A stretch of 64,000 nucleotides of DNA from Armatimonadota bacterium (GTDB lineage: Bacteria; Armatimonadota; Fimbriimonadia; Fimbriimonadales; Fimbriimonadaceae): positions 597,153 to 661,152 of the forward strand of contig JAFDWU010000002.1 of assembly GCA_018268315.1 (NCBI GenBank). The letters are read 5' to 3'. A program made the translations under genes and the position numbers. How positions within the stretch are numbered: the stretch's first letter is position 1; each line of letters begins with the position of its first letter. The notes below the pieces were generated by a model, which saw nothing but the letters and a program-made list of their open reading frames with translations, was not told the origin of the DNA and did no database searches. This document shows positions 15,827 to 24,265 of the stretch, one piece after another.

Positions 15827-16615
15827 ATGAATAAGTCTTTGTTGTTAGCCCTGTTGATCAGCGGTGTTTTGGGCGCCTGTAACGGAAGTTCCAGTGATAC
15901 ATCTGCCCCGGCCGCAAGCAACGCTACCCCTGCGCCGGCAGCTACGCCAGCGCCAGCTCCAACACCCGCCGTGCAGGAAGATAAGCCGATCGCAGGCAAG
16001 TATTCATTCCCGGCAGTAAAGCAAAATGTTTCGGTGGATACTCTGATCAACAAAGACGGCAAACCGGACAAGGGCCTGCCCGATACCGCGGGCTTCGGCG
16101 CGAAGATGCCGAAAGACGGCGACCCCATCGCCATTATCACAACCGATTTAGGGCGGATTGTTGTCCGCTTCTTCCCGGAAAAAGCGCCGAATCACGTTGC
16201 AAACTTTCTGAACCTTGCGGACTCGGGCTTCTACAACGGGACCAAGTTCCACCGAGTAATTAAGGGCTTTATGATCCAAGGCGGCGACCCCAACAGCAAG
16301 TCGGATGATAAGGACACTTGGGGAATGGGCGGCTCCGGCCACAACGTGAAAGCGGAATTTACCGACATGCCTCATGTTCGCGGCGTCCTCAGCATGGCCC
16401 GGTCCCAGAATCCCGACAGCGCAAGTTCTCAGTTCTTCATCATGCACCAGGCAACGCCACAGCTTAATGGCCAGTACTCGGTATTTGGCCAAGTCATCGA
16501 AGGCATCGATGTGGTGGACAAGATCGTGAGCGTTCCGACCGGCGATCGAGACCGACCCAATCAGGATGTCGACATGAAGATCGAAGTTAAGAAGTGGCCG
16601 GTTAAGCTGAAGTAA
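15827..16615 (+). CDS. Cyclophilin-type peptidyl-prolyl isomerase lipoprotein
   Basis: 262 residues. A lipoprotein signal ends in GVLGAC (lipobox, Cys 18), followed by an Ala-Pro linker. The cyclophilin domain runs from about residue 95: ITTDLGRIVVRFFPEKAPNHVANF, FHRVIKGFMIQGGDP, and the active-site block MARSQNPDSASSQFFIM. It would isomerise prolyl bonds of envelope proteins while anchored in the membrane. The gene is divergent from serC. Confidence 0.92.
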   Translation: MNKSLLLALLISGVLGACNGSSSDTSAPAASNATPAPAATPAPAPTPAVQEDKPIAGKYSFPAVKQNVSVDTLINKDGKPDKGLPDTAGFGAKMPKDGDPIAIITTDLGRIVVRFFPEKAPNHVANFLNLADSGFYNGTKFHRVIKGFMIQGGDPNSKSDDKDTWGMGGSGHNVKAEFTDMPHVRGVLSMARSQNPDSASSQFFIMHQATPQLNGQYSVFGQVIEGIDVVDKIVSVPTGDRDRPNQDVDMKIEVKKWPVKLK

Positions 16616-16633
16616 ATCGCGGCGGCGGAAAAA

Positions 16634-16710
16634 TGGGGCGGATAATGGGAATTGAACCCACGACCTCCTCGGCCACAGCGAGGCGCTCTAACCACTGAGC
16701 TATATCCGCC
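16634..16710 (-). tRNA. tRNA-His (anticodon GTG)
   Basis: All four arms fold. The anticodon loop reads CTGTGGC between CCTCG and CGAGG, giving GTG. The extra 5' G (position -1) opposite C73, the histidine identity element, is encoded, and the 3' CCA is encoded, followed by five T. It is a lone tRNA between the cyclophilin and a PEP-CTERM gene. Confidence 0.95.
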
Positions 16711-16749
16711 GCGAGGGATTCATTTTGAAGCAATCGGGGGATGAATGTC

Positions 16750-16776
16750 AAAGGCTAGGCTAAACGCCTAGCCTTT
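16750..16776. terminator. Strong hairpin between the cyclophilin/tRNA-His region and the PEP-CTERM gene
   Basis: AAAGGCTAGGC and GCCTAGCCTTT form a perfect 11-bp stem with a five-base loop. A/T runs on both sides allow termination in either direction; on the plus strand it would end read-through from the cyclophilin gene. Confidence 0.7.
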
Positions 16777-16873
16777 GCTTTACGTTGGCCGACGTGCCGC
16801 GCCCAATCCGGCATTATTACGGGCAATGATCTCGTGGCCAGGCTAGTAAAAGTCACGTATAATGGTTGCAATT

Positions 16874-16888
16874 GCCGCATTTTGCGGC
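16874..16888 (+). promoter_or_regulatory. GC-rich hairpin in the leader of a PEP-CTERM gene
   Basis: GCCGCA-TTT-TGCGGC, six-base-pair stem, 23 bases upstream of the start codon. Similar hairpins with five-base-pair GCGGC/GCCGC stems precede two of the PEP-CTERM genes at 55.9-58.3 kb. Confidence 0.45.
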
Positions 16889-16911
16889 TGATTGCTCTGT
16901 TTGGAGAGGTT

Positions 16912-17571
16912 ATGAAAACTATTGCTCTGGCACTTGTCCTTGCCGTTTCCGCCGTTTCTTCGGCTACGGTACTGACCTTCGACGATTTGAGTCTCACCAA
17001 CTACGGCGCCATCCCCCAGTATTACGGAGATAACGTCACCAGCACCAACAGCGGCCCTTCGGGCAGCTATTTGGAAGGCAACGGCTGGACGCCGGACGTT
17101 ACGACTTCGTACGACACGGTCGATGGCGCAAACTCGACGGGTCAAATGGATTTCTGGGATTCAGGCTATGGGGACTTGACAAACGTGGTCTTCCCTTCCG
17201 TAAGCACCTGGAACGGAATGATCACTCTTTCTCCGACCAACGGCAAGTACGTCGTTTTGGACAGCTTCGACATGGCGGGTTGGCCCTTTGTTGACCGCTA
17301 TTGCCCAGTTCTACGGATCCTCGACGGTGCGACCCACAGCGTCATCGTAAATCTTGACGGCACTCTCATTGCCGGTGCAAACGGTCATACACACTTTAGC
17401 TTCGGTGGCTTCTCGTCTACCACCGGCTATACCCTGGAATGGGGCGGAGACTGGAACATCGGCATGGACAACATCAGCTTCCATGAGAGCGATACCGCAG
17501 TTCCAGAACCGGCAACGATGGCCGCTCTCGGCATGGGCCTCCTCGCGATTCGACGGCGCGCGAAAAAGTAG
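16912..17571 (+). CDS. PEP-CTERM sorting-domain protein
   Basis: 219 residues from the ATG at 16912, which has a GGAGAGG ribosome-binding site; an upstream in-frame start lacks signals. A signal peptide (MKTIALALVLAVSAVSSA) leads to a beta-rich body beginning LTFDDL and rich in Gly, Ser, Thr and Asn. The C-terminus has VPEPATMAALGMGLLAIRRR: the PEP motif, one hydrophobic helix and a basic tail. This targets the protein to an exosortase for cleavage and surface or matrix delivery. No exosortase gene is in the window. A terminator follows. Confidence 0.9.
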   Translation: MKTIALALVLAVSAVSSATVLTFDDLSLTNYGAIPQYYGDNVTSTNSGPSGSYLEGNGWTPDVTTSYDTVDGANSTGQMDFWDSGYGDLTNVVFPSVSTWNGMITLSPTNGKYVVLDSFDMAGWPFVDRYCPVLRILDGATHSVIVNLDGTLIAGANGHTHFSFGGFSSTTGYTLEWGGDWNIGMDNISFHESDTAVPEPATMAALGMGLLAIRRRAKK

Positions 17572-17593
17572 ATCCTCTCCTTAAAATCAAATT

Positions 17594-17630
17594 CGACCTG
17601 AGCGCTTCCGCGTTCAGGTCGTTTTGTTTT
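17594..17630 (+). terminator. Terminator of the PEP-CTERM gene
   Basis: CGACCTGA-GCG and CGC-TTCAGGTCG form a long stem followed by TTTTGTTTT, 23 bases past the stop codon. Confidence 0.88.
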
Positions 17631-17642
17631 ATGCGGGTTTCG

Positions 17643-18317
17643 TCATCCCTTGTATCCGGCTCTCTCTAACCGTGAGACGTACTCCTGAGCATCCTTTTCC
17701 GCGTGTAAGCGCGCCACGGCTCGGTCGGCATACTCCAGCCATTCTTTATAGGTCGGTTGCCTGCTCGCATCAAGTGCAAGATACTTCATGCCCATATTCA
17801 GCATTTCTTTGCACTCGAAGCGCACCGCGGCATAGCGCGATACTGCCAGTTGCTCGTCTTTTGGCATCGCTTTTAGGCTGGCGCGATGGTGGAAGCAAGC
17901 GGCTTGGAACGGGATCGTTGCCAGCACGTCCGTCTTCGGGGTTGTATCGGTGCTGTAAACGAACGCGATGACGGAAGGAGTGGGGTCGTCCTGGAGCGGG
18001 AATAACAGGGAGACGTGGCCCGCGCCGTCCTCTTCGATCTTCCCGCTCTTGAACGTCTCAGCGGGATACGATGACCACACGTAGCGATCATAGATTCGTT
18101 GGGCAAGCGCAGGATCGTTATTGAACGCCTCGCGCGATTCATCCGAACTCAGGGCGAATATCTTAGCTACGTTGTGCGCTTCAAATGCTTGCTTAAGCTC
18201 TTGCGCGATTTGAGTTGGGGTTGGTTTAGGAGCAAAGATCGTCCATATGCGCCAGCCTGTGATGGCCAGCACCGCGAGGAACACAACCATCACAACACTC
18301 GACCTCGGCTGCCTCAT
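17643..18317 (-). CDS. Single-pass membrane protein of unknown function
   Basis: 224 residues. One N-terminal membrane helix (about 8-28, VVMVVFLAVLAITGWRIW) anchors a soluble, probably extracytoplasmic domain. That domain starts with a helix (TQIAQELKQAFEAHNVAKIFALSS), contains a beta section and ends with a charged helical stretch. I do not recognise the family. It starts one base after the stop of the pseudopilin-like gene, so the two are probably co-transcribed. Residues HH at mid-protein and three cysteines are present but form no known motif. Confidence 0.65.
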   Translation of the reverse strand: MRQPRSSVVMVVFLAVLAITGWRIWTIFAPKPTPTQIAQELKQAFEAHNVAKIFALSSDESREAFNNDPALAQRIYDRYVWSSYPAETFKSGKIEEDGAGHVSLLFPLQDDPTPSVIAFVYSTDTTPKTDVLATIPFQAACFHHRASLKAMPKDEQLAVSRYAAVRFECKEMLNMGMKYLALDASRQPTYKEWLEYADRAVARLHAEKDAQEYVSRLERAGYKG

Positions 18318-18318
18318 C

Positions 18319-18870
18319 CTACTTGTTGAACCACTCCGCGACCGCCATTTCTAAGTCGCCCTTCTTACGCCTGCTGATGATGTTGCCGTCCAAGGTGACA
18401 CATATCGCGCGCTTCGTGACCTCCGGCGAGTTGAAGTCAACGTCACCCTCATTGCAGTCCATGTCCACGAACAGCGGAGTCTGGCCGAGGAATCGCTGAA
18501 CCCATTTCCCTTGCTCTTCCTGATCGGTTTCGTCGCCAAAGAAGGCGTAATAGTAGCCGTCCGACTCCTGGAATTTGCCGTGGTCATAGCACGGGCTCTT
18601 GAAAATGCTCGGGTCTGGCGCATGAACGTAGTAGGGGTCCTTCGGGTAGCCCATCTCAAACGGGGTGCCGTAGATCACGGTCTCCCACTCGTTCCGATAG
18701 ACCTGCATCGCCATGTAGGCTTGCCGCAAATTCATTTCTGAAGCGGCAATCCTTCCCTGAAGCTTAGACTCCGAGAAGGCAGGCTGGAGGAACGTCGCCA
18801 GCAGCAGCAAGATGGCCACCACGGTAAGCACTTCCAGAAGCGTATAGCCGCGACGCGCCATCGCAACCAT
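18319..18870 (-). CDS. Type IV pilin / type II secretion pseudopilin-like protein
   Basis: 183 residues. The N-terminus carries a prepilin leader and cleavage motif RRG-YTLLEV followed by a hydrophobic helix (LTVVAILLLLATFLQPAF), with Glu at +5. The usual Phe at +1 is Tyr. The C-terminal domain has four cysteines and acidic, aromatic loops. Two ATG codons (18870, 18861) are both possible starts. Prepilin-type proteins are numerous in Armatimonadota and may act in secretion or cell-surface roles rather than in pili. Membrane protein gene follows in the same operon. Confidence 0.85.
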   Translation of the reverse strand: MVAMARRGYTLLEVLTVVAILLLLATFLQPAFSESKLQGRIAASEMNLRQAYMAMQVYRNEWETVIYGTPFEMGYPKDPYYVHAPDPSIFKSPCYDHGKFQESDGYYYAFFGDETDQEEQGKWVQRFLGQTPLFVDMDCNEGDVDFNSPEVTKRAICVTLDGNIISRRKKGDLEMAVAEWFNK

Positions 18871-18896
18871 AGTAACACATCTTTTCGATACTTAAC

Positions 18897-20156
18897 CTAT
18901 GCCGGGAGGATTTCTGTCGTCAGCTCACCAAATCCCACACGGAAGCCTTCGCCCTGCGCCCAGCCACGGAACGTCACCACATCGCCGTCCTGAAGAAACG
19001 TGCGGGTTTCGCCGGTTTCCGTCAGCTTGATCGGCTCAGTTCCCCGCCAACTTAGCTCAAGAAGCGAGCCAAACGTTCCCTTCTCAGAGCCGCTGATGGT
19101 GCCGCTGGCGTACAGATCGCCAACCTCAAGCGGAGTGCCATTGCTGGACTGGTGGGTTAGCTGTTGGTAGGCGGTCCAGTAGAGCTCCTTCGTGTTCGTG
19201 CGCGAGATAACTTGCGGCTTCGTCATCCGCGGAGTCTGTATTGACACCTCAAGTTGAATATCGTAGTGCCCCGGCTTCGGTGAGCGCAAGTGCGGCAGCA
19301 CCGGCGGATCTTGCGTTAAGCCAGCGATGCGGAACGGCTCCAGGGCGTCAAGCGTGATCAGCCACGGGCTGATGGAGGTGGCAAAGCTTTTGGCAAGGAA
19401 CGGACCGAGCGGCTGATACTCCCAACGCTGCACGTCCCGGGCCGACCAGTCGTTCACCATCACAAAACCAAGGATGTAATCCTCAATCTCATCGATGGGA
19501 ATCGCTTCTCCCATCTCGCTTTGTGCGCCGACGAAGAAGCCCATTTCAAGCTCGAAATCAAGCTCTTTGGTAGGGCCAAAGGTCGGCATATCGGCATCGG
19601 CGGCCTTCGTTTGCCCGCAGGGCCGCTTGACAGGAACACCGCTTGGAATAACGCTTGAAGCCCGGCCGTTGTAACCCACCGGTAAGTGGCGGTAGTTCGG
19701 CAGCAAGGGCGCCATATCGGGGCGGAACATCTTGCCTACGTTAGAGGCGTGATTGATGCCCGAGTAGAAGTCGACGTAGGCGTCGATCATCAGCGGGAGA
19801 TTGAGGGGGGCGTCCTGGGCCGGGTGGAAGCACTTTGCCTTCGCCGCGCTGTTGTCCCGCAGGTTCGGGTTGTCGGTCCTCAGGAGGTCGTAAAGCATCT
19901 TGCGAAGACGCGAGAGCCCATCTCCGCCTTCCTCGCCGATGATCGTTTCGATATCGAGGTAATCCACCGGATCGCCGGGCAAGAATCCTTCTTCGGCAAG
20001 CGCGGCGAGCTCAAGGATTTGGTCACCGATGCGGGTAACCACACGCTGCTCGTCCTCATGCACTACCACGCCAAATGGCAAGTTTTGAATCGGAAAATCG
20101 GAATTTGCCGGAACCGGCGCCCAGGTCGTTGCCTTGGCTGGAATCAAGAATTTCAA
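18897..20156 (-). CDS. fahA: Fumarylacetoacetase
   Basis: 419 residues, about the usual length. It hydrolyses fumarylacetoacetate to fumarate and acetoacetate, the last step of tyrosine catabolism. Motifs seen: DFYSGINHASNVGKMFRP, GYNGRASSVIPSGVPVKRP, DFELEMGFFVG (metal-binding Glu residues), NDWSARDVQRWEYQPLGPFLAKSFATSISPW and GDLYASGTISGSEKGTFGS. The start is a TTG that overlaps the upstream stop codon (TTGA) and has a GGGGG Shine-Dalgarno-like run, so it is coupled to the gene at 20153-21058. The rest of the tyrosine pathway is not in the window. Confidence 0.95.
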   Translation of the reverse strand: MKFLIPAKATTWAPVPANSDFPIQNLPFGVVVHEDEQRVVTRIGDQILELAALAEEGFLPGDPVDYLDIETIIGEEGGDGLSRLRKMLYDLLRTDNPNLRDNSAAKAKCFHPAQDAPLNLPLMIDAYVDFYSGINHASNVGKMFRPDMAPLLPNYRHLPVGYNGRASSVIPSGVPVKRPCGQTKAADADMPTFGPTKELDFELEMGFFVGAQSEMGEAIPIDEIEDYILGFVMVNDWSARDVQRWEYQPLGPFLAKSFATSISPWLITLDALEPFRIAGLTQDPPVLPHLRSPKPGHYDIQLEVSIQTPRMTKPQVISRTNTKELYWTAYQQLTHQSSNGTPLEVGDLYASGTISGSEKGTFGSLLELSWRGTEPIKLTETGETRTFLQDGDVVTFRGWAQGEGFRVGFGELTTEILPA

Positions 20157-21058
20157 GCGTTTACCCCCATCAAACCAAACTTCTGCATGTCCTCAATCGG
20201 CTCTAGGATGCTGCACGAGCCCCAGCCGATGAACAAATCTCGCGCTTCTTCAATCGTGTCATGGCTGATGCGGAGATCCTTCCAATAAATATCCTTCGAC
20301 ACGAACCTGAATTCGGCGGCATCTCGATCCTGCAGGACCTCCATCAGCTCATTGCGGCTGAAATCGTGTTCCAACGCCAGGCAAATGGCAGTGAGCACGT
20401 TGATGAAACCGTGCATTTTGCCCCCGGTCGCCGGGTCATCAATCGGAAAAGGATGATGCAGCCCAGCGGTCAGCTTGAACGGTAAGCCAAGCTGCACGAC
20501 GTTCGCGATGAATTCGGCAACGAGGTCCGGCGATGGGAAGGCGGCAGCATCCGCGCCACCCAGCCGCGCCTTGGCGGCAAAGTCGTCATGCCCGGCAATT
20601 TCGGCGAGGGCGTCGCCTTGATCTCCATCCCAAGGAAGCTCAACCACCAGGTCGGTTTCCGCGAAGCCATTCAGCGCATTGAGGCAGGCCTCGACATTGC
20701 GGCAATGGGGAATCCTTGATTCGTAGGCAAGGACCGCCGCCTTCGGGCCCACGCTTCGCTCGAACTTCTCAAGGGCAGCCCGGTCTGCCTCTAGATTCTT
20801 TTGCCACTCATCGATGGTGTTCCCGCCAGAGCCGATCGCGGTTATCTCAATCGGCGCCGCGCTTGATGAGGCGATCTCGCTGGACAACAGGCTCAAGCGA
20901 GCGACGTTGCAGGCAAAGCGGTCCATGATCCAAGCATGTTCACCCTCGCGAAGGGTGACGTACTCGGAAAATGCCGCGGGCATTTCCAATTTGGCAGGTG
21001 GAAACAGTCCTGCGTAGTCGATGGCTTTGGTAAGGAGCCGGGTTAGCGAAGCCTCCAT
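20153..21058 (-). CDS. Conserved-looking protein coupled to fumarylacetoacetase
   Basis: 301 residues, soluble, without signal or membrane segment. It begins MEASLTRLLTKAIDYAGLFPPAKLEM and has blocks VELPWDGDQGDALAEI, AKLRLGGADAAAFPSPDLVAEFI-like text and FKLTAGLHHPF, which hints at a TIM-barrel-like fold. The last codons overlap the fahA start, so co-translation is likely and a role in aromatic amino-acid breakdown is plausible. I recall similar genes next to fahA in other bacteria but cannot name a function. Confidence 0.65.
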   Translation of the reverse strand: MEASLTRLLTKAIDYAGLFPPAKLEMPAAFSEYVTLREGEHAWIMDRFACNVARLSLLSSEIASSSAAPIEITAIGSGGNTIDEWQKNLEADRAALEKFERSVGPKAAVLAYESRIPHCRNVEACLNALNGFAETDLVVELPWDGDQGDALAEIAGHDDFAAKARLGGADAAAFPSPDLVAEFIANVVQLGLPFKLTAGLHHPFPIDDPATGGKMHGFINVLTAICLALEHDFSRNELMEVLQDRDAAEFRFVSKDIYWKDLRISHDTIEEARDLFIGWGSCSILEPIEDMQKFGLMGVNA

Positions 21059-21099
21059 TCCAGCAAGTTTATCTGCTTTCGACTTATCATGCTATCAAG

Positions 21100-21315
21100 A
21101 TGCAATTGAACAAGCTCGTTCTGCGAATTCCGGCCATGGTTAACCAGGCTTCCGCCGCCGATGTGGAGACGGTGCTTGGGAACACGCCTGCGGTGGATGA
21201 TTTTGAGGTGGACCACCTTCACCACCGAGTCACCTTGTGGACCGGTGATCCATATGGTGAGAGCATCATCCGAAATGCGCTCACCGATGCCGGATATCCA
21301 GCCGAAGAGGACTGA
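21100..21315 (+). CDS. 71-residue HMA-fold-like protein without metal-binding cysteines
   Basis: The sequence follows the heavy-metal-associated domain pattern beta-alpha-beta-beta-alpha-beta: LVLRIPAM, then helix ADVETVLGNTP, then VDDFEVDHLHHRVTLW, then helix ESIIRNALTDAGY. Where copper chaperones have MxCxxC it has MVNQAS, so the classical site is gone. A His pair (HLHH) lies in the loop between strands two and three. Divergent from the 301-residue gene and followed by an htrA gene. Metal binding is doubtful; a protein-interaction role is possible. Confidence 0.6.
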   Translation: MQLNKLVLRIPAMVNQASAADVETVLGNTPAVDDFEVDHLHHRVTLWTGDPYGESIIRNALTDAGYPAEED

Positions 21316-21353
21316 GGACCTACCAAAGGGCCTAAGGAAACCTTCGGGATTCG

Positions 21354-22541
21354 ATGCACGTTGAAGCCATAAAGATGAGAAGATTTCGATTTATTGCCCT
21401 TTTGGCGGCGAGCTTCATTGGCGTGCTTGCTGCGCTGCAGGTAGATCATCGCCTGCATCCGTCTTCCTCCAATTCGATTCCGACCGGCTCATTGAGCCAG
21501 TTGGAACCGGTGCCGGTCGACTACACGATCCCAGCTTCCCCCTCCGGCGTTGATTTCCGAGTTGCCGCGCGCAAAGTCCTTCCGTCCGTCGTCAGCGTTG
21601 ATCGTTTTGAAAGGCAGATCGTGATGGGCTACTACGAGGATCGCCAGATTGAGCGCGAGACAGGAACCGGCTCGGGCGTCATCATGAGCGACGACGGCCT
21701 TATCGTCACCAATAACCACGTTGTGAACGGCGCGGATCGCGTACGCGTTCGCACCAACGATAAGCGAAGCTTTGAAGCCACCGTGGTCGGCGCAGACCCG
21801 ACCTACGACATTGCCGTTCTGCGCATTAACGCCACCAACATCAAGCCGATTGAAACCGGCGACAGCGACAAGGTTGAAGTTGGGCAGTGGGCGGTTGCGG
21901 TTGGCAATCCTCTCGGGTACTCCGGCACCGTAAGCGTGGGCGTGGTCAGCAGCCTTGGCCGTAGCCTTCGGGCCAACGATGAAATGGAGGGCTCGGAGTC
22001 CTACTTAGTCGGAGCTATCCAGACTGACGCAGCAATCAACCCGGGCAACTCCGGAGGCGCGCTCACCGATACGGATGGCCGCCTTATTGGAATTAACAGC
22101 GCGATCGCCTCGACTTCCGGTGGAAGCATCGGCATCGGCTTTGCGATTCCGGTGAACAGGGTACGACGAATCGTCAGCGACATCGTGAAGTACAGCCACC
22201 CGCGTGATGCCGTCCTTGGCGTCCACATCGACCCGCGCGACGACGGCCGACTCCAGCTTGCAAATTTCCGCGAATACTTGAAGCGGTACACGAACAACGC
22301 CGAGCCGCCTACAACCGGATTGCTCGTGCGCGCCGTGAACGATGTCGGTCCTGCGCAGAAGGTGGGACTCCAGCCGGCGGACGTGCTTCTTGAGATCGAT
22401 GGCAATGCCTTGGCTGAGTCGATCGACCTACGCAAGGCGCTTGCCGATAAGAGACCCGGCGATTCGGTGAAATTGAAGGTGTGGAGCAAGGGCGCCACGA
22501 AAGAAATTTCATTAACACTTGGTGAAGCCGCCTCACACTGA
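21354..22541 (+). CDS. HtrA-type serine protease with one PDZ domain
   Basis: 395 residues (or 388 from the ATG at 21375, which begins at the signal anchor MRRFRFIALLAASFIGVLAAL). The catalytic triad is complete: His in VTNNHVVNG, Asp in TYDIAVLRI, Ser in NPGNSGGALTD. A single PDZ domain follows (GLLVRAVNDVGPAQKVGLQPADVLLEIDG). Periplasmic or membrane-anchored protein quality control is expected. Unlike the htrA at 6-7.6 kb, this one has one PDZ and no ECF-type promoter motif upstream. Confidence 0.92.
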   Translation: MHVEAIKMRRFRFIALLAASFIGVLAALQVDHRLHPSSSNSIPTGSLSQLEPVPVDYTIPASPSGVDFRVAARKVLPSVVSVDRFERQIVMGYYEDRQIERETGTGSGVIMSDDGLIVTNNHVVNGADRVRVRTNDKRSFEATVVGADPTYDIAVLRINATNIKPIETGDSDKVEVGQWAVAVGNPLGYSGTVSVGVVSSLGRSLRANDEMEGSESYLVGAIQTDAAINPGNSGGALTDTDGRLIGINSAIASTSGGSIGIGFAIPVNRVRRIVSDIVKYSHPRDAVLGVHIDPRDDGRLQLANFREYLKRYTNNAEPPTTGLLVRAVNDVGPAQKVGLQPADVLLEIDGNALAESIDLRKALADKRPGDSVKLKVWSKGATKEISLTLGEAASH

Positions 22542-22578
22542 AATCTCTATCAGGCCACAGACCGTCTAAAATGTCGTA

Positions 22579-22598
22579 TAAGAACATAAGTGTTCTTA
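22579..22598 (+). promoter_or_regulatory. Perfect 8-bp dyad upstream of the Ycf45-like gene
   Basis: TAAGAACA and TGTTCTTA flank a four-base centre, 14 bases before the ATG at 22612. The arms contain GAAC and GTTC six bases apart. It overlaps the expected promoter or leader and is a candidate operator. Confidence 0.45.
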
Positions 22599-22611
22599 AC
22601 ACTAATTGGAA

Positions 22612-24210
22612 ATGTCTCCATTTGATGACGGTCTGTCCCAATTTCTTGACGTTCTCCCTGCTTTAATCCGCGAAAGACTAGAAAGATCAGAGTTAATCCA
22701 TTCTCTGGTCGAGGTCGTTCTGGATTACGGTCGCCCTGCGGAGGTTCGATACCGCGACAAGGTTGAGCGCATGCCTGACGTGCTGGTTAGCCAGCACGAT
22801 CTGGACTTTGTCAGCCGCTCTATCGGCGATTTTGGCTCCGATAACCGCGCGGGCATTGAGCGAACGCTTCATCGCATCTCGGCGATCAGGAATCGTCACG
22901 GCAAGATCATTGGGCTGACCTGCCGCGTTGGTCGCGCGCTTGAGGGCACCATCGATATCATCGATGGCATCGTGCGCTCGGGGCAGTCCATCCTGTTCCT
23001 TGGCCGCCCCGGCATTGGCAAAACCACCAAGCTGCGGGAAGTCGCGCGAGTGCTTGCCGATGAAGTTGGTCGGCGCGTGGTGATCGTGGATACCTCGAAC
23101 GAAATCGCCGGAGATGGCGACGTTCCCCACCCAGCCATCGGCTCCGCCCGCAGAATGCAGGTCCGGCACGCGAGCGAGCAGCACCAGGTGATGGTGGAAG
23201 CGGTTGAGAACCACATGCCCGAAGTCATCATCATCGATGAGATCGGAACGGAGATGGAAGCTGCCGCCGCGCGCACCATCGCCGAGCGAGGCGTTCAACT
23301 TGTGGGCACCGCTCACGGCCAGACGCTAGAGAATTTGATGCTAAACCCAACGCTGTGCGATCTTATCGGCGGGATTCAGGCGGTTACGCTTTCCGATGCC
23401 GAGGCAGCAAGACGAGGCACCCAGAAGACGGTGCTTGAGCGCAAGGCGCCCCCAACCTTCGACGTTGTGATCGAGCTGCTGGATTACGACCGGTTGGCCA
23501 TCCATCACGACGTCCAGAAGACGGTCGATCTTATCCTTAAGGGCGTGCCGCCGCGACCCGAGATCAGGGTGCGGACCGGCGCAGGCTCGGTTGAGATCGT
23601 GCAGGCCGAACAGACGGTTGATCTTGACGACCCCGGATTCAATACCCGCTTCCCAGCCCTAGCGCGCCAGCCGCGCGCAGAGAGCCCTGCAAAGGCGGTC
23701 ATCCCGGCGTTCCCCTCGGCGCCAGACACTCGCCTTCCGGCTACCGCTCCGATGCGGGTATTCCTTGATGGGATTGCCCCGACCAGGGTTGAACGAGCGA
23801 TCAGGGAAAAGCGCATTAATGCGGTGGTGGTCAAAGACCCTTCATTAGCGGAGGCAGTGCTGGCTATTCGGGCGAACCATCAGGGCAAGTCTCGCAAAGC
23901 TCGTGAACTGATGACCAAGCCGACCGTGATCGTGAAATCGAACACGTTCGTGCAGGTTTCCGAAGCGCTTGAGCAGTTGGTGAAAGGTGGTGGATCAAAG
24001 CCCACCGAGAAGCCGACGGCGATCGTAGAGGAGACGCTGGCCGCCATCGACGCGGTCCTGCAATCAGGCAAGCCCTTGGAGCTGCCCCCGCAACCCACAT
24101 CGGTGCGCAAAATTCAGCATCAAGTCACCGAAGCAAAGAAGGTGATGAGCGAGAGCGTGGGCGAGCATCCGAACCGCAGGGTAAGAATCCTTCCAAGTCG
24201 CCTTATGTAG
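22612..24210 (+). CDS. Ycf45/SpoIIIAA-like AAA ATPase with C-terminal R3H-type domain
   Basis: About 532 residues from the ATG at 22612 (a TTG two codons earlier is also in frame). N-terminal region, then a RecA/AAA core with Walker A (FLGRPGIGKTTKL, near 130) and Walker B (PEVIIIDEIGTEMEA). The sequence TAHGQTLENLMLNP is typical of the SpoIIIAA-like family. The C-terminal part (AREL-TKPTVIVKSNTF, then IQHQVTEAKKVMSESVGEHPNRRVRILP) matches the R3H end of cyanobacterial and plastid Ycf45 proteins. R3H domains bind single-stranded nucleic acid. Function unproven. The fliS gene follows. Confidence 0.85.
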   Translation: MSPFDDGLSQFLDVLPALIRERLERSELIHSLVEVVLDYGRPAEVRYRDKVERMPDVLVSQHDLDFVSRSIGDFGSDNRAGIERTLHRISAIRNRHGKIIGLTCRVGRALEGTIDIIDGIVRSGQSILFLGRPGIGKTTKLREVARVLADEVGRRVVIVDTSNEIAGDGDVPHPAIGSARRMQVRHASEQHQVMVEAVENHMPEVIIIDEIGTEMEAAAARTIAERGVQLVGTAHGQTLENLMLNPTLCDLIGGIQAVTLSDAEAARRGTQKTVLERKAPPTFDVVIELLDYDRLAIHHDVQKTVDLILKGVPPRPEIRVRTGAGSVEIVQAEQTVDLDDPGFNTRFPALARQPRAESPAKAVIPAFPSAPDTRLPATAPMRVFLDGIAPTRVERAIREKRINAVVVKDPSLAEAVLAIRANHQGKSRKARELMTKPTVIVKSNTFVQVSEALEQLVKGGGSKPTEKPTAIVEETLAAIDAVLQSGKPLELPPQPTSVRKIQHQVTEAKKVMSESVGEHPNRRVRILPSRLM

Positions 24211-24265
24211 TGGCTCGCGATTGCCAATAATGTTCTGTGGGCATGGCCTGCCCCGGAGCCTGTGG

